Positions 26,873 to 35,941 of a DNA stretch of 64,000 bases are shown here, one piece after another. Origin of the DNA: an uncultured Pelagibacteraceae bacterium (lineage in GTDB: Bacteria > Pseudomonadota > Alphaproteobacteria > Pelagibacterales > Pelagibacteraceae); contig CACFNI010000001.1 in NCBI GenBank assembly GCA_902567765.1, forward strand, positions 105,879-169,878, read 5' to 3'. Made by a program: the position numbers and the translations under genes. Positions within the stretch are counted from its first letter, which is position 1. Each line of letters begins with the position of its first letter. Under the pieces are notes generated by a model, which was not told the origin of the DNA, made no database searches, and saw only the letters and a list, made by a program, of their open reading frames with translations.

Positions 26873-28063
26873 CTAACGAGCTTTTTTAATGGATGCTAGA
26901 GTAATTTCCTTTATTTCTTCTAAAGTTGCTTTTCTAGGATTTTGTCCATAGGCTTGATCTTTCATTGATTTTTCAGCAATTCTATCAACACAATCCTCGG
27001 GGACTCCAATTTCGCTCAAACTTTTTGGAATTTTAATTCTATCAAGAATGTTTTCAATGTTTGATATAAATGCATCTACAGAATGATCTTTAAATTGCAT
27101 AGCCTCTGACATTCTTTTAACTTTTTCTTCCATACCTGGTAAATTATATTTTAAAACAACTGGTAATATAATTGCATTTGTTAAGCCATGGTGGGTATTA
27201 AATTCAGCTCCAACCATGTGTGCTATAGCATGGACCAAACCTAGACCTTTTAAAAAAGAAATACCTGCTAAACAGGATCCAACATGCATTCCACCTCTTG
27301 CTACTAAATTTTTTGGTTCTTCTACTGCTGTAATTAAAGATTTTGATATCAATGATAATCCCTCTAAAGCAGCACCATCACACATAGGATTAAAACCAGG
27401 AACACAATAACCTTCGATTGCATGAATTAATGCATCTGCTCCTGTCCAAGCTGTTAAATTTGATGGAAGTCCAATGGTTAGTTCAGGATCAATTAATGCT
27501 AACGAAGGTCTAACATCTGGGTGCCACATACAAAATTTCATGCCTTCTTTTAAATAAGTAACCATAGCTGAAATTTCTGTTTCAGCTCCAGTTCCAGCAG
27601 TTGTAGGAATAGTTATAATTTTTGGGAATGGGTTATCCTTGCTAATTTTAGGCGGAGTTAATTCAAACTCAAAATCTCTTAGTGGAACTTTATTATTTGC
27701 TGTAAGACATATCAATTTACCTCCATCCATTGCGCTGCCTCCACCAATTGCAATAATTGAATCATGATTTCCATCTTTATATTTTTTGCAACCAACTGAA
27801 ACTTCATCTTCTCGTGGATTGGGAGATATATCAAAAAATAAATCTGATTTTACATTTGAGTTTGCTAAATAACTTTGAAGATTTGTAATAAATGGTAACT
27901 TTGGACTTCCTTTATCAGTAACTATTAAAGGATTTTTAATATCTAAATTGTTACAAATATTACCTATTTCTTTCAGTCTACCAGGGCCATAAGCAACATT
28001 GGTTGGAAATGTCCAATCTTGATTTGATAAAATATCAGTTTCGTTCAGTTTAAAATTTTGCAT
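26873..28063 (-). CDS. Iron-containing alcohol dehydrogenase
   Basis: NAD(P)-dependent, metal-containing group III alcohol dehydrogenase of 396 residues. The nucleotide-binding AIGGGSAMDGGKL, PTTAGTGAE and metal ligands in TAWTGADALIHAIEGY and LGLVHAIAHMVGAEFNTHHG are all present. Substrate unknown; it starts a short minus-strand group with the amidase and EamA transporter and could oxidise or reduce the product of amide cleavage. Confidence 0.92.
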   Translation of the reverse strand: MQNFKLNETDILSNQDWTFPTNVAYGPGRLKEIGNICNNLDIKNPLIVTDKGSPKLPFITNLQSYLANSNVKSDLFFDISPNPREDEVSVGCKKYKDGNHDSIIAIGGGSAMDGGKLICLTANNKVPLRDFEFELTPPKISKDNPFPKIITIPTTAGTGAETEISAMVTYLKEGMKFCMWHPDVRPSLALIDPELTIGLPSNLTAWTGADALIHAIEGYCVPGFNPMCDGAALEGLSLISKSLITAVEEPKNLVARGGMHVGSCLAGISFLKGLGLVHAIAHMVGAEFNTHHGLTNAIILPVVLKYNLPGMEEKVKRMSEAMQFKDHSVDAFISNIENILDRIKIPKSLSEIGVPEDCVDRIAEKSMKDQAYGQNPRKATLEEIKEITLASIKKAR

Positions 28064-28110
28064 TTAATATTGTCAATTTATTTTATACTATCAATTATAT
28101 CAAAAAGTAA

Positions 28111-29043
28111 ATGAAGAATTCATCCATTAAATCTAGCTCAAGAACAATTTTGCTCTCAGTTGGGGCTATGATACTTGGGGTTCTTTTTATTGACATTTAT
28201 GGAATAATTATCAAATTTTTAGGCGATGCTTACTCTACAAATCAAGTAGTTTTATTTAGAAATTTGTTTGCAATTATACCCTTGTTGATATTAATTTTTT
28301 ATACCAACGAAAATTTAAAAATATTTAAAAAAATAACTAAAAAATTTATTATTCTTTGCTTTGTTAGAGGTCAATGTTTTTTATTTATGAACGTTTTTTA
28401 TTTTATAGCAATTAATAATATGGATTTTGCAACTGCATCAACATTGACATTTTCAGCAACTTTCTTCATTGTAATTTTATCTATACTCTTCTTAAATGAT
28501 AAAGTTGGTATCTATCGATGGTCTGCAGTATTTATAGGATTTATAGGAGTTGCAATGATAATGAAACCAACCAGTGATGTATTTTCTTATTACTCTATTT
28601 ATCCAGTTATGGTTGGTCTATTATACTCAATCGCAATTATAATTCTCAAATTTATTCCAGTATACAATTCAACAGCTAAGATTCAATTTTACTCTTTAAT
28701 ATCATCTATAATTGGTGCCGTTATACTTTTAGCTATCACGCTTGATACTAAATTTATTCAAAGTTACCAAGATTTATTGATGTTGGTTTCTATTGGAGTA
28801 TTGGGAGGATCAGCAGGAATTCTTTTTATTTATGCGTATAGATTAATTGAAGCAAGTAAGCTTGCAGTATTTGAATATTTGGCAATACCATCTTCCTTTT
28901 TTCTCGGTTGGCTTTTTTTTGATGAAACACCAATTGATCAACTTTTTCCAGGAGTATTAGGAATTATTTTGGCAGGAATGATTATTATATGGAGAGATAA
29001 AAAAAAGAAAAAGACGTTTAGGGTAAGTAAAAAAGTTTATTAA
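28111..29043 (+). CDS. EamA/DMT-superfamily transporter
   Basis: 310-residue permease with about ten helices in two EamA repeats (VVLFRNLFAIIPLLIL; FATASTLTFSATFFIVILS; SKLAVFEYLAIPSSFFLGWL), ending in a basic cytoplasmic tail. Substrate unknown. Its TAA overlaps the convergent proV stop inside the tetramer TTAA at 29040-29043. Confidence 0.87.
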   Translation: MKNSSIKSSSRTILLSVGAMILGVLFIDIYGIIIKFLGDAYSTNQVVLFRNLFAIIPLLILIFYTNENLKIFKKITKKFIILCFVRGQCFLFMNVFYFIAINNMDFATASTLTFSATFFIVILSILFLNDKVGIYRWSAVFIGFIGVAMIMKPTSDVFSYYSIYPVMVGLLYSIAIIILKFIPVYNSTAKIQFYSLISSIIGAVILLAITLDTKFIQSYQDLLMLVSIGVLGGSAGILFIYAYRLIEASKLAVFEYLAIPSSFFLGWLFFDETPIDQLFPGVLGIILAGMIIIWRDKKKKKTFRVSKKVY

Positions 29044-30086
29044 ACTTTTGATTTCATTGATTGCATAACAATAGATCTATCAATCTCACCAAGTAACTTT
29101 CCTGATGAAGAACAAACTACTGGGTATGCTTGATCACCCTTGCTTAATTGATCAATTAAAGTTTCAATCTTTGAATTATCCTCTATACAGTTTTCTTTTT
29201 TTTCAAATTTTTTCTTTGTTTCAGCACAACATTCTTTTCTCATTACTTTTCCTGCACTAAGAACTTTATATTTTGGAACATCTTCACAGAAATCTTTAAC
29301 ATATTGGTCTTTTGGATTAGAAACTATTTCTTCCGGGGTTCCAATTTGTGAGATCTCACCATCCTTCATTATAGCTATATGGTCACCCATTTTAATTGCT
29401 TCTAAAAAATCATGTGTAATAAAAACCATAGTTCGTTGAAGTTTTTCTTGAATTTTTAAAAGTTCATCTTGCATCTCTCTTCTTATAAGTGGATCTAGCG
29501 CTGAAAATGGTTCATCAAAAATTAAAATTTCAGGATCTACTGCTAAGGCTCTTGCTAGGCCTACTCTTTGTTGCATACCACCAGAGAGTTCTCTAGGATA
29601 ATTATTTTGCCAACCATCTAATCCAACCATTTTTAAAACTTCCATAGATTTTTCTAGCCTTATATTTTTTTTTGTACCTCTAACTTCTAAACCATATCCA
29701 ATATTTTCTATAACTGTTCTATGTGGAAAAAGTCCAAAATGTTGAAATACCATACTCATTTTATTTCTTCTAAGTTCTAATAAATCTTTAGAGCTCATTT
29801 TAGTAACATCAACATCATCCATTTTAACTGTTCCAGATGTAGGTTCTATTAGTCTTGAAATACATCTGACTAAAGTAGATTTTCCACTACCTGACAATCC
29901 CATTACTACGAAAGTCTCACCTTTTTGAATTGAAAAACTCACATCCTTAACAGCAACAACATGCCCAGTTTTTTCATGTACTTCTTTAATTGATAAATTT
30001 GTATCTAAATTTTTTATTATTCTTTTTTCATCTGGACCAAATAGCTTCCATATGTTGCTACAGGTAATTTTTTGGTCTTTATTCAT
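29040..30086 (-). CDS. proV: Glycine betaine/proline-type ABC transporter ATP-binding protein
   Basis: Energises uptake of a quaternary-amine or related osmolyte. 348 residues: the ABC core has Walker A GLSGSGKST (63-71), MVFQHFGLFPHRTV typical of ProV/OpuAA, signature LSGGMQQR, and Walker B ILIFDEPFSALDP. The N-terminus has the extended FGPDEKRIIK region of this clade; the C-terminal 80 residues (YPVVCSSSGKLLGEIDRS) resemble a single CBS-like regulatory half. Divergent from the fused permease with a 78-bp shared promoter region. Confidence 0.93.
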   Translation of the reverse strand: MNKDQKITCSNIWKLFGPDEKRIIKNLDTNLSIKEVHEKTGHVVAVKDVSFSIQKGETFVVMGLSGSGKSTLVRCISRLIEPTSGTVKMDDVDVTKMSSKDLLELRRNKMSMVFQHFGLFPHRTVIENIGYGLEVRGTKKNIRLEKSMEVLKMVGLDGWQNNYPRELSGGMQQRVGLARALAVDPEILIFDEPFSALDPLIRREMQDELLKIQEKLQRTMVFITHDFLEAIKMGDHIAIMKDGEISQIGTPEEIVSNPKDQYVKDFCEDVPKYKVLSAGKVMRKECCAETKKKFEKKENCIEDNSKIETLIDQLSKGDQAYPVVCSSSGKLLGEIDRSIVMQSMKSKV

Positions 30087-30164
30087 TCTTAAACTTATAA
30101 TTTATAGTTAAAATACACAATATTTTGCTTTAAAAGTAAATTTAATTATTCTAATTTTATAAAT

Positions 30165-32288
30165 ATGTCTAGTATTACCGAAACTATGGAAAAATCAAAC
30201 CAATATAAAAATATAATAACTTATTCAATTATTAGTATAGTTTTTCTGATAGCTCTTTGGCTATCTTCTCAAAGTGAAGGTCCATCGAAATTTCCAAAAT
30301 TTGTAACCGATGAGTTTACTTTTACTGCGTGGGTAAATGAAGGGGAAGATTTTTTAAAAAAGAACTATAGGTGGATGACTAAGATTGTAGCTGGATATAT
30401 TAAAGCTTGCTACTATTTTGTAGAGGACTTTTTACTTGAATCTCCCTGGATTTTAATTGCAGCAATTATTTTTTTACCATGTCTAATTGCTGGTGGCTTA
30501 AGGTTGGGACTTTACTCTTTATTTGTAGTTTATTTTTGGGGTGCAACTGGAATGTGGGAACCCTCACTACAAACAGTTGCTCTGATGGGTTTATCAGTTT
30601 TACTTTGCGTATTTTTTGGATTTATATTGGGAGTTTTATGTTCCCAAAGTGATAGATTTGAGAATTTTATGAAACCAGTTTTAGATACAATGCAAGTAAT
30701 GCCTGCTTTTGTTTATCTCTTTCCAGCATTATTCTTTTTTGGTATCGGTGGTGCACCAGCAATTCTTGCAACTATGATTTATGGAATGCCTCCAATAATT
30801 AGGTTAACTAATACTGGAATTAGACAAGTGCCAGCACAAACCATAGAAAGCGCAACTTCTTTTGGTTCAAATAAATTACAACTTTTATTTAAAATAAAAA
30901 TTCCATTATCTTTACCTAGTATAATGATGGGAATAAATCAGGTTATAATGATGGCTCTCGCACTTGTTGTTTTAGCATGTTTCATTGGTGCAGAAGGAAT
31001 TGGAGGACAGGTATGGCAAGCTATTAGAAGACTAGACGTAGGTTGGGCCATGGAGGGTGGGCTTTGTATTTTATTTATGGCAATCATGTTTGATAGATTT
31101 AGCATGTCATTTAGTAAAACAGAGGAAAGTTTACCATCTGATGTACAAAAATTTTATTTACTTCCTCAAGGATGGGCTAAATATCAATTAGCAAGAATTA
31201 TAGAAAAGCCTTTAACTATTATACATGATATTATTAAATATATTTGTAAGTTTATTACTAACTTTATTGCCTATCTTTTTAAATTTTTAATATCAATATT
31301 TAATAAAATATCCGCTCATGAAATTGGAGAGTTTATAAGTAAAAGATATTATATAATTCCATCATTTATAGTTTTTTTCATAATAATCTTTATTGATAAT
31401 AACTTTATAAAAATTGGTTCGTTTCCGGAAGAATGGAAATTATCGATCAGGCAACCAATAACAAATGCTGTGGAAAGTTTAACTGTTAATCCAGGTTTTA
31501 TTGCATTTACAAAAAGTTTAAGAGCATTCGTTTACCTTAATCTGTTACGCCCTTTAGATGTTTTCCTAACGCATATACCTTGGTGGTATACTATGGCTGT
31601 ATTCGTTGCATTAGGATACATAACAGTTGGAATAAGATTTGCGATAATAACTGCACTATTATTACTTTTTATTGGAGCGTGTGGAATTTGGTCTCACTCA
31701 ATGATAACCCTATCTTCAGTTTTGGTGTCAGTTGCGTTGTGTTTTATAGTTGGTGTGCCGCTTGGAATAATAGCATCTTACAGTGAGAGATTTAGAAATA
31801 TTCAGAACGTTGTCTTAGATGCAATGCAAACACTTCCTTATTTCTGCTACTTAATTCCTGTCCTTATGTTTTTTGGGGGTGGTATAGTGTCTGCAGTTTT
31901 AGCTACCGTTATTTACTCCATACCACCAATTATAAGGCTAACAGCTCTAGGTTTAACTCAAGTTTCAGGAACATATTCAGAAGTATCAAGATCTTTTGGA
32001 GGAACATTAATTCAAACATTAAATAAAGTAAAATTCCCACTTGCTATCCCAAGTTTAGTAATCGGTTTTAATCAAACAGTAATTATGGCTTTTGCAATGC
32101 AAATTGTAACTCCACTTATTGGTGGAAAAGGTTTAGGGCTTGAGGTCTTTAATGGATTAGCAAGATCAGACACAGGTAGAGGTCTTGCAGCAGGTATAGG
32201 AATTGTGCTACTTGCAATTATTATAGATAGAATAACTCTTGCTTGGACTAGAAAACAGAGAATAGCATTGGGTCTAGAGAAAAAATAA
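30165..32288 (+). CDS. proW: Tandem-fused ProW-type ABC permease
   Basis: Inner-membrane channel for the osmolyte importer. At 707 residues it is twice the usual ProW length and holds two complete permease domains. Domain 1 (about 110-325) has the coupling loop SATSFGSNKLQLLFKIKIPL; domain 2 (about 470-700) has VSRSFGGTLIQTLNKVKFPL; both are preceded by a YxFPxLFFxG / YLIPVLMFFGGG-type helix. The repeat replaces the usual homodimer with a covalent pseudo-dimer. It is followed 1 bp later by the molybdenum oxidoreductase gene. Confidence 0.93.
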   Translation: MSSITETMEKSNQYKNIITYSIISIVFLIALWLSSQSEGPSKFPKFVTDEFTFTAWVNEGEDFLKKNYRWMTKIVAGYIKACYYFVEDFLLESPWILIAAIIFLPCLIAGGLRLGLYSLFVVYFWGATGMWEPSLQTVALMGLSVLLCVFFGFILGVLCSQSDRFENFMKPVLDTMQVMPAFVYLFPALFFFGIGGAPAILATMIYGMPPIIRLTNTGIRQVPAQTIESATSFGSNKLQLLFKIKIPLSLPSIMMGINQVIMMALALVVLACFIGAEGIGGQVWQAIRRLDVGWAMEGGLCILFMAIMFDRFSMSFSKTEESLPSDVQKFYLLPQGWAKYQLARIIEKPLTIIHDIIKYICKFITNFIAYLFKFLISIFNKISAHEIGEFISKRYYIIPSFIVFFIIIFIDNNFIKIGSFPEEWKLSIRQPITNAVESLTVNPGFIAFTKSLRAFVYLNLLRPLDVFLTHIPWWYTMAVFVALGYITVGIRFAIITALLLLFIGACGIWSHSMITLSSVLVSVALCFIVGVPLGIIASYSERFRNIQNVVLDAMQTLPYFCYLIPVLMFFGGGIVSAVLATVIYSIPPIIRLTALGLTQVSGTYSEVSRSFGGTLIQTLNKVKFPLAIPSLVIGFNQTVIMAFAMQIVTPLIGGKGLGLEVFNGLARSDTGRGLAAGIGIVLLAIIIDRITLAWTRKQRIALGLEKK

Positions 32289-32289
32289 A

Positions 32290-34620
32290 ATGTCCAAGGA
32301 AAAGGATTTACCACTTACCAGTAATCATTGGGGTACCTACAGAGCAAAAGTAGAAGATGGTAAAGTAAAAGATCTTATAGGATGGGAACATGATAAAGAT
32401 CCATCGCCTATTGGACCGGGTATTTTAGATGTTTTAGAAGGTCCAACAAGAATTGGTTCACCAATGTTTCGTAAAAGTTGGTTGGAAGAAGGGCCTGGAA
32501 GTAAAAATAATTTACGAGGAATTGATCCTTTTATTAAAGTAAGTTGGGAAAAAGCTGAAAAACTAATTGCAAACGAACTTAATAGAGTTCGAAAAAAATT
32601 TGGAAATTCATCTATATATGGAGGGTCATATGGATGGGCTAGTGCTGGCCGCTTTCACCATGCTCAAAGCCAGTTACATAGATTTTTAAATTGTATTGGT
32701 GGTTATACAAGATCAAAATTTACTTATAGTTTTGCAGCTGCAGAAGCATTGGTACCATATATTCTAGGAAGTTTTCGTGCTTATCTAGATACTAGTACAA
32801 GTTGGGAGTTAATTAAAAAAAATACAGAACTTTTTGTTTGTTTTGGGGGTGTTCCAATTAAAAATGGTCAAATCTCACAAGGTGGAACAGGTAATCATTA
32901 TCAAAAAGAAAATTTACTATCAGCAGCACAGTCTGGAATAGAATTTGTTAATATAAGTCCTTTAAAATCTGATCTTATGGATGAGGTAAAAGGTAATTGG
33001 ATAGCTGTAAGTCCAAATACTGATACAGCCTTAATGCTTGGAATTGCCCATACACTTCACGTTAAAGGTTTAAGTGATAAAAAATTTTTAGACAAATACA
33101 CTGAAGGCTTTGAAAAATTTTTGCCTTACCTTTTGGGTGAAACTGATGGAGAAGAAAAAAATGCAGAATGGGCTGCTAAAATTTGTGAGATACCAGCAGA
33201 TGTAATAATAAATTTGGCGGAAAAGATGGCTTCAAAACGAACAATGATTTCTGTAAGTTGGTCCTTAACACGTCAAGATCATGGGGAACAACCATTTTGG
33301 ATGGCAATTATGTTAGCTTCAATGATAGGTCAAATAGGATTACCTGGTGGTGGTTTTGGTTTCGGATATAGTGCCACCAATTATATAGGTGGACAGTTTA
33401 CTGTTTTACCAGGTGCAGCTTTCCCCCAAGCTGAAAATAAAATAGATGATTTTATACCAGTTGCAAGAATAACTGATTTATTACTAAATCCAGGTAAAAA
33501 ATTTGACTTTGATGGAAAAGTTTACGAATATCCTGATACTAGATTGATTTACTGGGCTGGAGGAAACCCTTTCCATCATCATCAAGATTTAAATAAACTA
33601 ATAAAAGCATGGAAAAAACCAGATACAATTATTTGTAATGAATGGTGTTGGAATACACTTGCAAAACGTTCTGATATTGTATTGCCTTGCACTACACCTT
33701 TAGAGAGAAAAGATATTATGATGACCCCTAGAGATCCTTATGTAGTTTCAATGTCTAAATTAATTGAACCATATGAGGAGGCAAAAGATGATTTCGAAAT
33801 ATTTAAAGGCATATCTAGAGAAATGGGTGTAGAAGAAAAATTTACAGAAAATCGTAACCAAGAAGAATGGCAGCAATGGATTTATAAACAAACATCAGAA
33901 AGAGCTGAGGCTGCAAATATTAATATTCCAAGTTATGAAAAATTTAGAGACGACGGTTGGTTTAAAATAAATGAACCCTCTGAACCTACACTTATGTTGA
34001 AAGATTTTATTAAAAACCCAAAAGAATGTTCTTTAAATACACCAAGTGGTAAAATTGAAATATTTTCAAAAACTATTTCTAATTTTAAATATGATGATTG
34101 CCCAGGTCATCCGGTATGGTTAGAACCTTATGAGTGGCTAGGATTAAAAAATAAAACTTATCCACTTCATCTAATTTCTAACCAACCAAAAGATAAATTA
34201 CATAGTCAAATGGACCATGGTAAATATAGTAAATCTTTAAAGGTTAAAGATAGAGAGCCTCTTGAAATGAATCGGATAGATGCAGATAAACGTGGAATAA
34301 ATGATGGAGATGTAGTTAAACTTTTTAATGATAGAGGATCATGTTTAGCGGGAGTTAAAATTACTGACAGGATAAGACCCAACGTTGTACAAATGAGTAC
34401 AGGCGCATGGTATGACCCAGAAAATCCTGAACAAAGTGGAAGTTTATGTAAACATGGCAACCCAAATGTTTTAACACCAGATAAAGGAACATCAAAACTA
34501 GGCCAAGGTCCCATTGCACATTCATGTCTTATTGAGATAGAAAAGTATAATGGTAAAGTCCCAAAAGTTACAGCTCATGAGCCACCGGTTATTTTAAATT
34601 CATCGAAATCATTAAGTTGA
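32290..34620 (+). CDS. Cytoplasmic molybdopterin oxidoreductase, DMSO/TMAO/biotin sulfoxide reductase family
   Basis: A bis-MGD molybdenum enzyme of 776 residues. It opens directly with SNHWGTYRAKVEDGKV, like BisC/TorA mature proteins, with no twin-arginine signal and no N-terminal Fe-S Cys motif, so it should be cytoplasmic. YGGSYGWASAGRFHHAQ and the molybdenum-ligand serine Ser147 in FTYSFAAAEALVPYILGS match the serine-ligated DMSO reductase group. Later blocks ISVSWSLTRQDHGEQ, IYWAGGNPFHHHQDLN and SNQPKDKLHSQMDHG bind the cofactor. Family chemistry is S- or N-oxide reduction. It sits inside an osmolyte-importer operon, hinting that the imported compound is its substrate. Confidence 0.9.
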   Translation: MSKEKDLPLTSNHWGTYRAKVEDGKVKDLIGWEHDKDPSPIGPGILDVLEGPTRIGSPMFRKSWLEEGPGSKNNLRGIDPFIKVSWEKAEKLIANELNRVRKKFGNSSIYGGSYGWASAGRFHHAQSQLHRFLNCIGGYTRSKFTYSFAAAEALVPYILGSFRAYLDTSTSWELIKKNTELFVCFGGVPIKNGQISQGGTGNHYQKENLLSAAQSGIEFVNISPLKSDLMDEVKGNWIAVSPNTDTALMLGIAHTLHVKGLSDKKFLDKYTEGFEKFLPYLLGETDGEEKNAEWAAKICEIPADVIINLAEKMASKRTMISVSWSLTRQDHGEQPFWMAIMLASMIGQIGLPGGGFGFGYSATNYIGGQFTVLPGAAFPQAENKIDDFIPVARITDLLLNPGKKFDFDGKVYEYPDTRLIYWAGGNPFHHHQDLNKLIKAWKKPDTIICNEWCWNTLAKRSDIVLPCTTPLERKDIMMTPRDPYVVSMSKLIEPYEEAKDDFEIFKGISREMGVEEKFTENRNQEEWQQWIYKQTSERAEAANINIPSYEKFRDDGWFKINEPSEPTLMLKDFIKNPKECSLNTPSGKIEIFSKTISNFKYDDCPGHPVWLEPYEWLGLKNKTYPLHLISNQPKDKLHSQMDHGKYSKSLKVKDREPLEMNRIDADKRGINDGDVVKLFNDRGSCLAGVKITDRIRPNVVQMSTGAWYDPENPEQSGSLCKHGNPNVLTPDKGTSKLGQGPIAHSCLIEIEKYNGKVPKVTAHEPPVILNSSKSLS

Positions 34621-34632
34621 GGAAAAAATATA

Positions 34633-35811
34633 ATGGGAAATCTACAAGAATTATCTGACCTTAAGAAGACTGTTAAAATAAGCGAAAGAAGATTTGAAGA
34701 ATCTCCTTTTATTGAACGTACAAATAGTCCAAACATGGTTCGTGGTGTCTATGCTGGTCGATATTTTCCAATGTCAATTGGAGAAGACCCAATAGAAAAA
34801 TATTGGTTACTCAGGCAAAAAGCTCTTATTTTTGATGTTCCAGAAAAACCAATTGAGATAACAGGCCAAGATAGTTTAAAATTTTTAAATAAAGTTTTAA
34901 CTAGAGATGTTTCGACTGTTAAAGAAGGGCGTGGTTATTATTCTCTAGCATGTACACCTCAAGGGGGCATATTCATGGATGGAGTAATATTTAAATTCAA
35001 TGAAAATAAATATTGGTATGTACAAGCAGATGGACCATTTGAAGAATGGCTTTTAGCTCATAGCTCAAACTTTGATGTAAAAATCTGTGATCCAAAATCT
35101 CGTGTTCTTCAAATTCAAGGTCCAGCTTCAATAGATATAATGAAGAAAGCATCAAATGGTAAAATTGATGAAAATTTTAAGTATTATAGATGTGGTTTTT
35201 TTGATCTTGGCGGACAAAATCTTTTTGTTTCAAGAACTGGTTTTACTAATGAACTTGGTTTTGAAATTTATACTGAAGGATCTAAGACAGACCATTTGGC
35301 ACTTTGGGATCATTTAATGAATTGTGGAAAACCCTATGGTATGGAATTTTCAGCTGCTCGTGCAATGACCATTAGAAGAATTGAAGGGGGAATTTTGGGA
35401 AATTTGACTGACATTGATACAACAATTAATCCATTTGAAGCAGGTTTAGAATTTTGCGTTCACTTGGAAAAGAATAATTTTATTGGACGAGATGCCTTAT
35501 TAAAAAAAGATAGAAGAGCTTGTTTATTTGGATTAACCTGTAAAACAGAAACTCCTTTATCTGGAAGTAAAGTTCTTGATGGAGATAATATCGTAGGCCA
35601 CATAACTGCAGGAGTACAGTCTCCTACATTGCAACTTGGTATAGGATATGTGAGATTTTATAAGCCTAATAGTTGGCTGGGTAGAGAACTAACACTAAAG
35701 TTGCCCAACGGCAGTTCTCATAGTGGAAAAATCGTAAATCTTCCTTTTTTTGATAAAGAAAAAAATATTGCAAGAGGCGTAGATCGATCAATACCCGCTA
35801 AACCGAAATAA
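34633..35811 (+). CDS. GcvT-family aminomethyltransferase-like protein, DmdA-like
   Basis: A 392-residue folate-binding GcvT/DmdA-fold protein. Visible are RRFEESPFIERTNSP at the start (resembling the RRTPF opening of DmdA), LTRDVSTVKEGRGYYSLACT, FVSRTGFTNELGFEIY, the RRIEGGILGN region and NPFEAGLEFCVHLEKNNFIG. The family transfers a methyl or methylene group to tetrahydrofolate; DmdA demethylates dimethylsulfoniopropionate. Whether this is DmdA or a paralogue acting on another methylated compound cannot be settled by eye. 12 bp after the molybdenum enzyme, upstream of the binding-protein gene. Confidence 0.82.
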   Translation: MGNLQELSDLKKTVKISERRFEESPFIERTNSPNMVRGVYAGRYFPMSIGEDPIEKYWLLRQKALIFDVPEKPIEITGQDSLKFLNKVLTRDVSTVKEGRGYYSLACTPQGGIFMDGVIFKFNENKYWYVQADGPFEEWLLAHSSNFDVKICDPKSRVLQIQGPASIDIMKKASNGKIDENFKYYRCGFFDLGGQNLFVSRTGFTNELGFEIYTEGSKTDHLALWDHLMNCGKPYGMEFSAARAMTIRRIEGGILGNLTDIDTTINPFEAGLEFCVHLEKNNFIGRDALLKKDRRACLFGLTCKTETPLSGSKVLDGDNIVGHITAGVQSPTLQLGIGYVRFYKPNSWLGRELTLKLPNGSSHSGKIVNLPFFDKEKNIARGVDRSIPAKPK

Positions 35812-35941
35812 CAACCTCAATATAAATAAAAGTGGAGAGATTTAGTCTAAAAAGTTAGAAATATATAGCCATTTTATCAGGTTTACATTTCTATAACTTT
35901 TGCATTAAAATAAATTTTTAAAAATTAAGAGAGGAGACTTA
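35812..35941 (+). promoter_or_regulatory. Leader and probable promoter of the OpuAC-type gene
   Basis: 130 bp without a gene. TTTACA at 35882-35887 and TAAAAT 18 bp further on make a plausible sigma-70 promoter, and GAGGAGA just before the ATG is a strong SD. This allows the binding protein to be transcribed separately at a high level. No riboswitch was recognised. Confidence 0.5.

Noticed and set aside
35812..35941. SAM or glycine riboswitch in the leader of the binding-protein gene
   Set aside because: No recognisable aptamer core or expression-platform stem was seen; the leader looks like plain promoter plus RBS.
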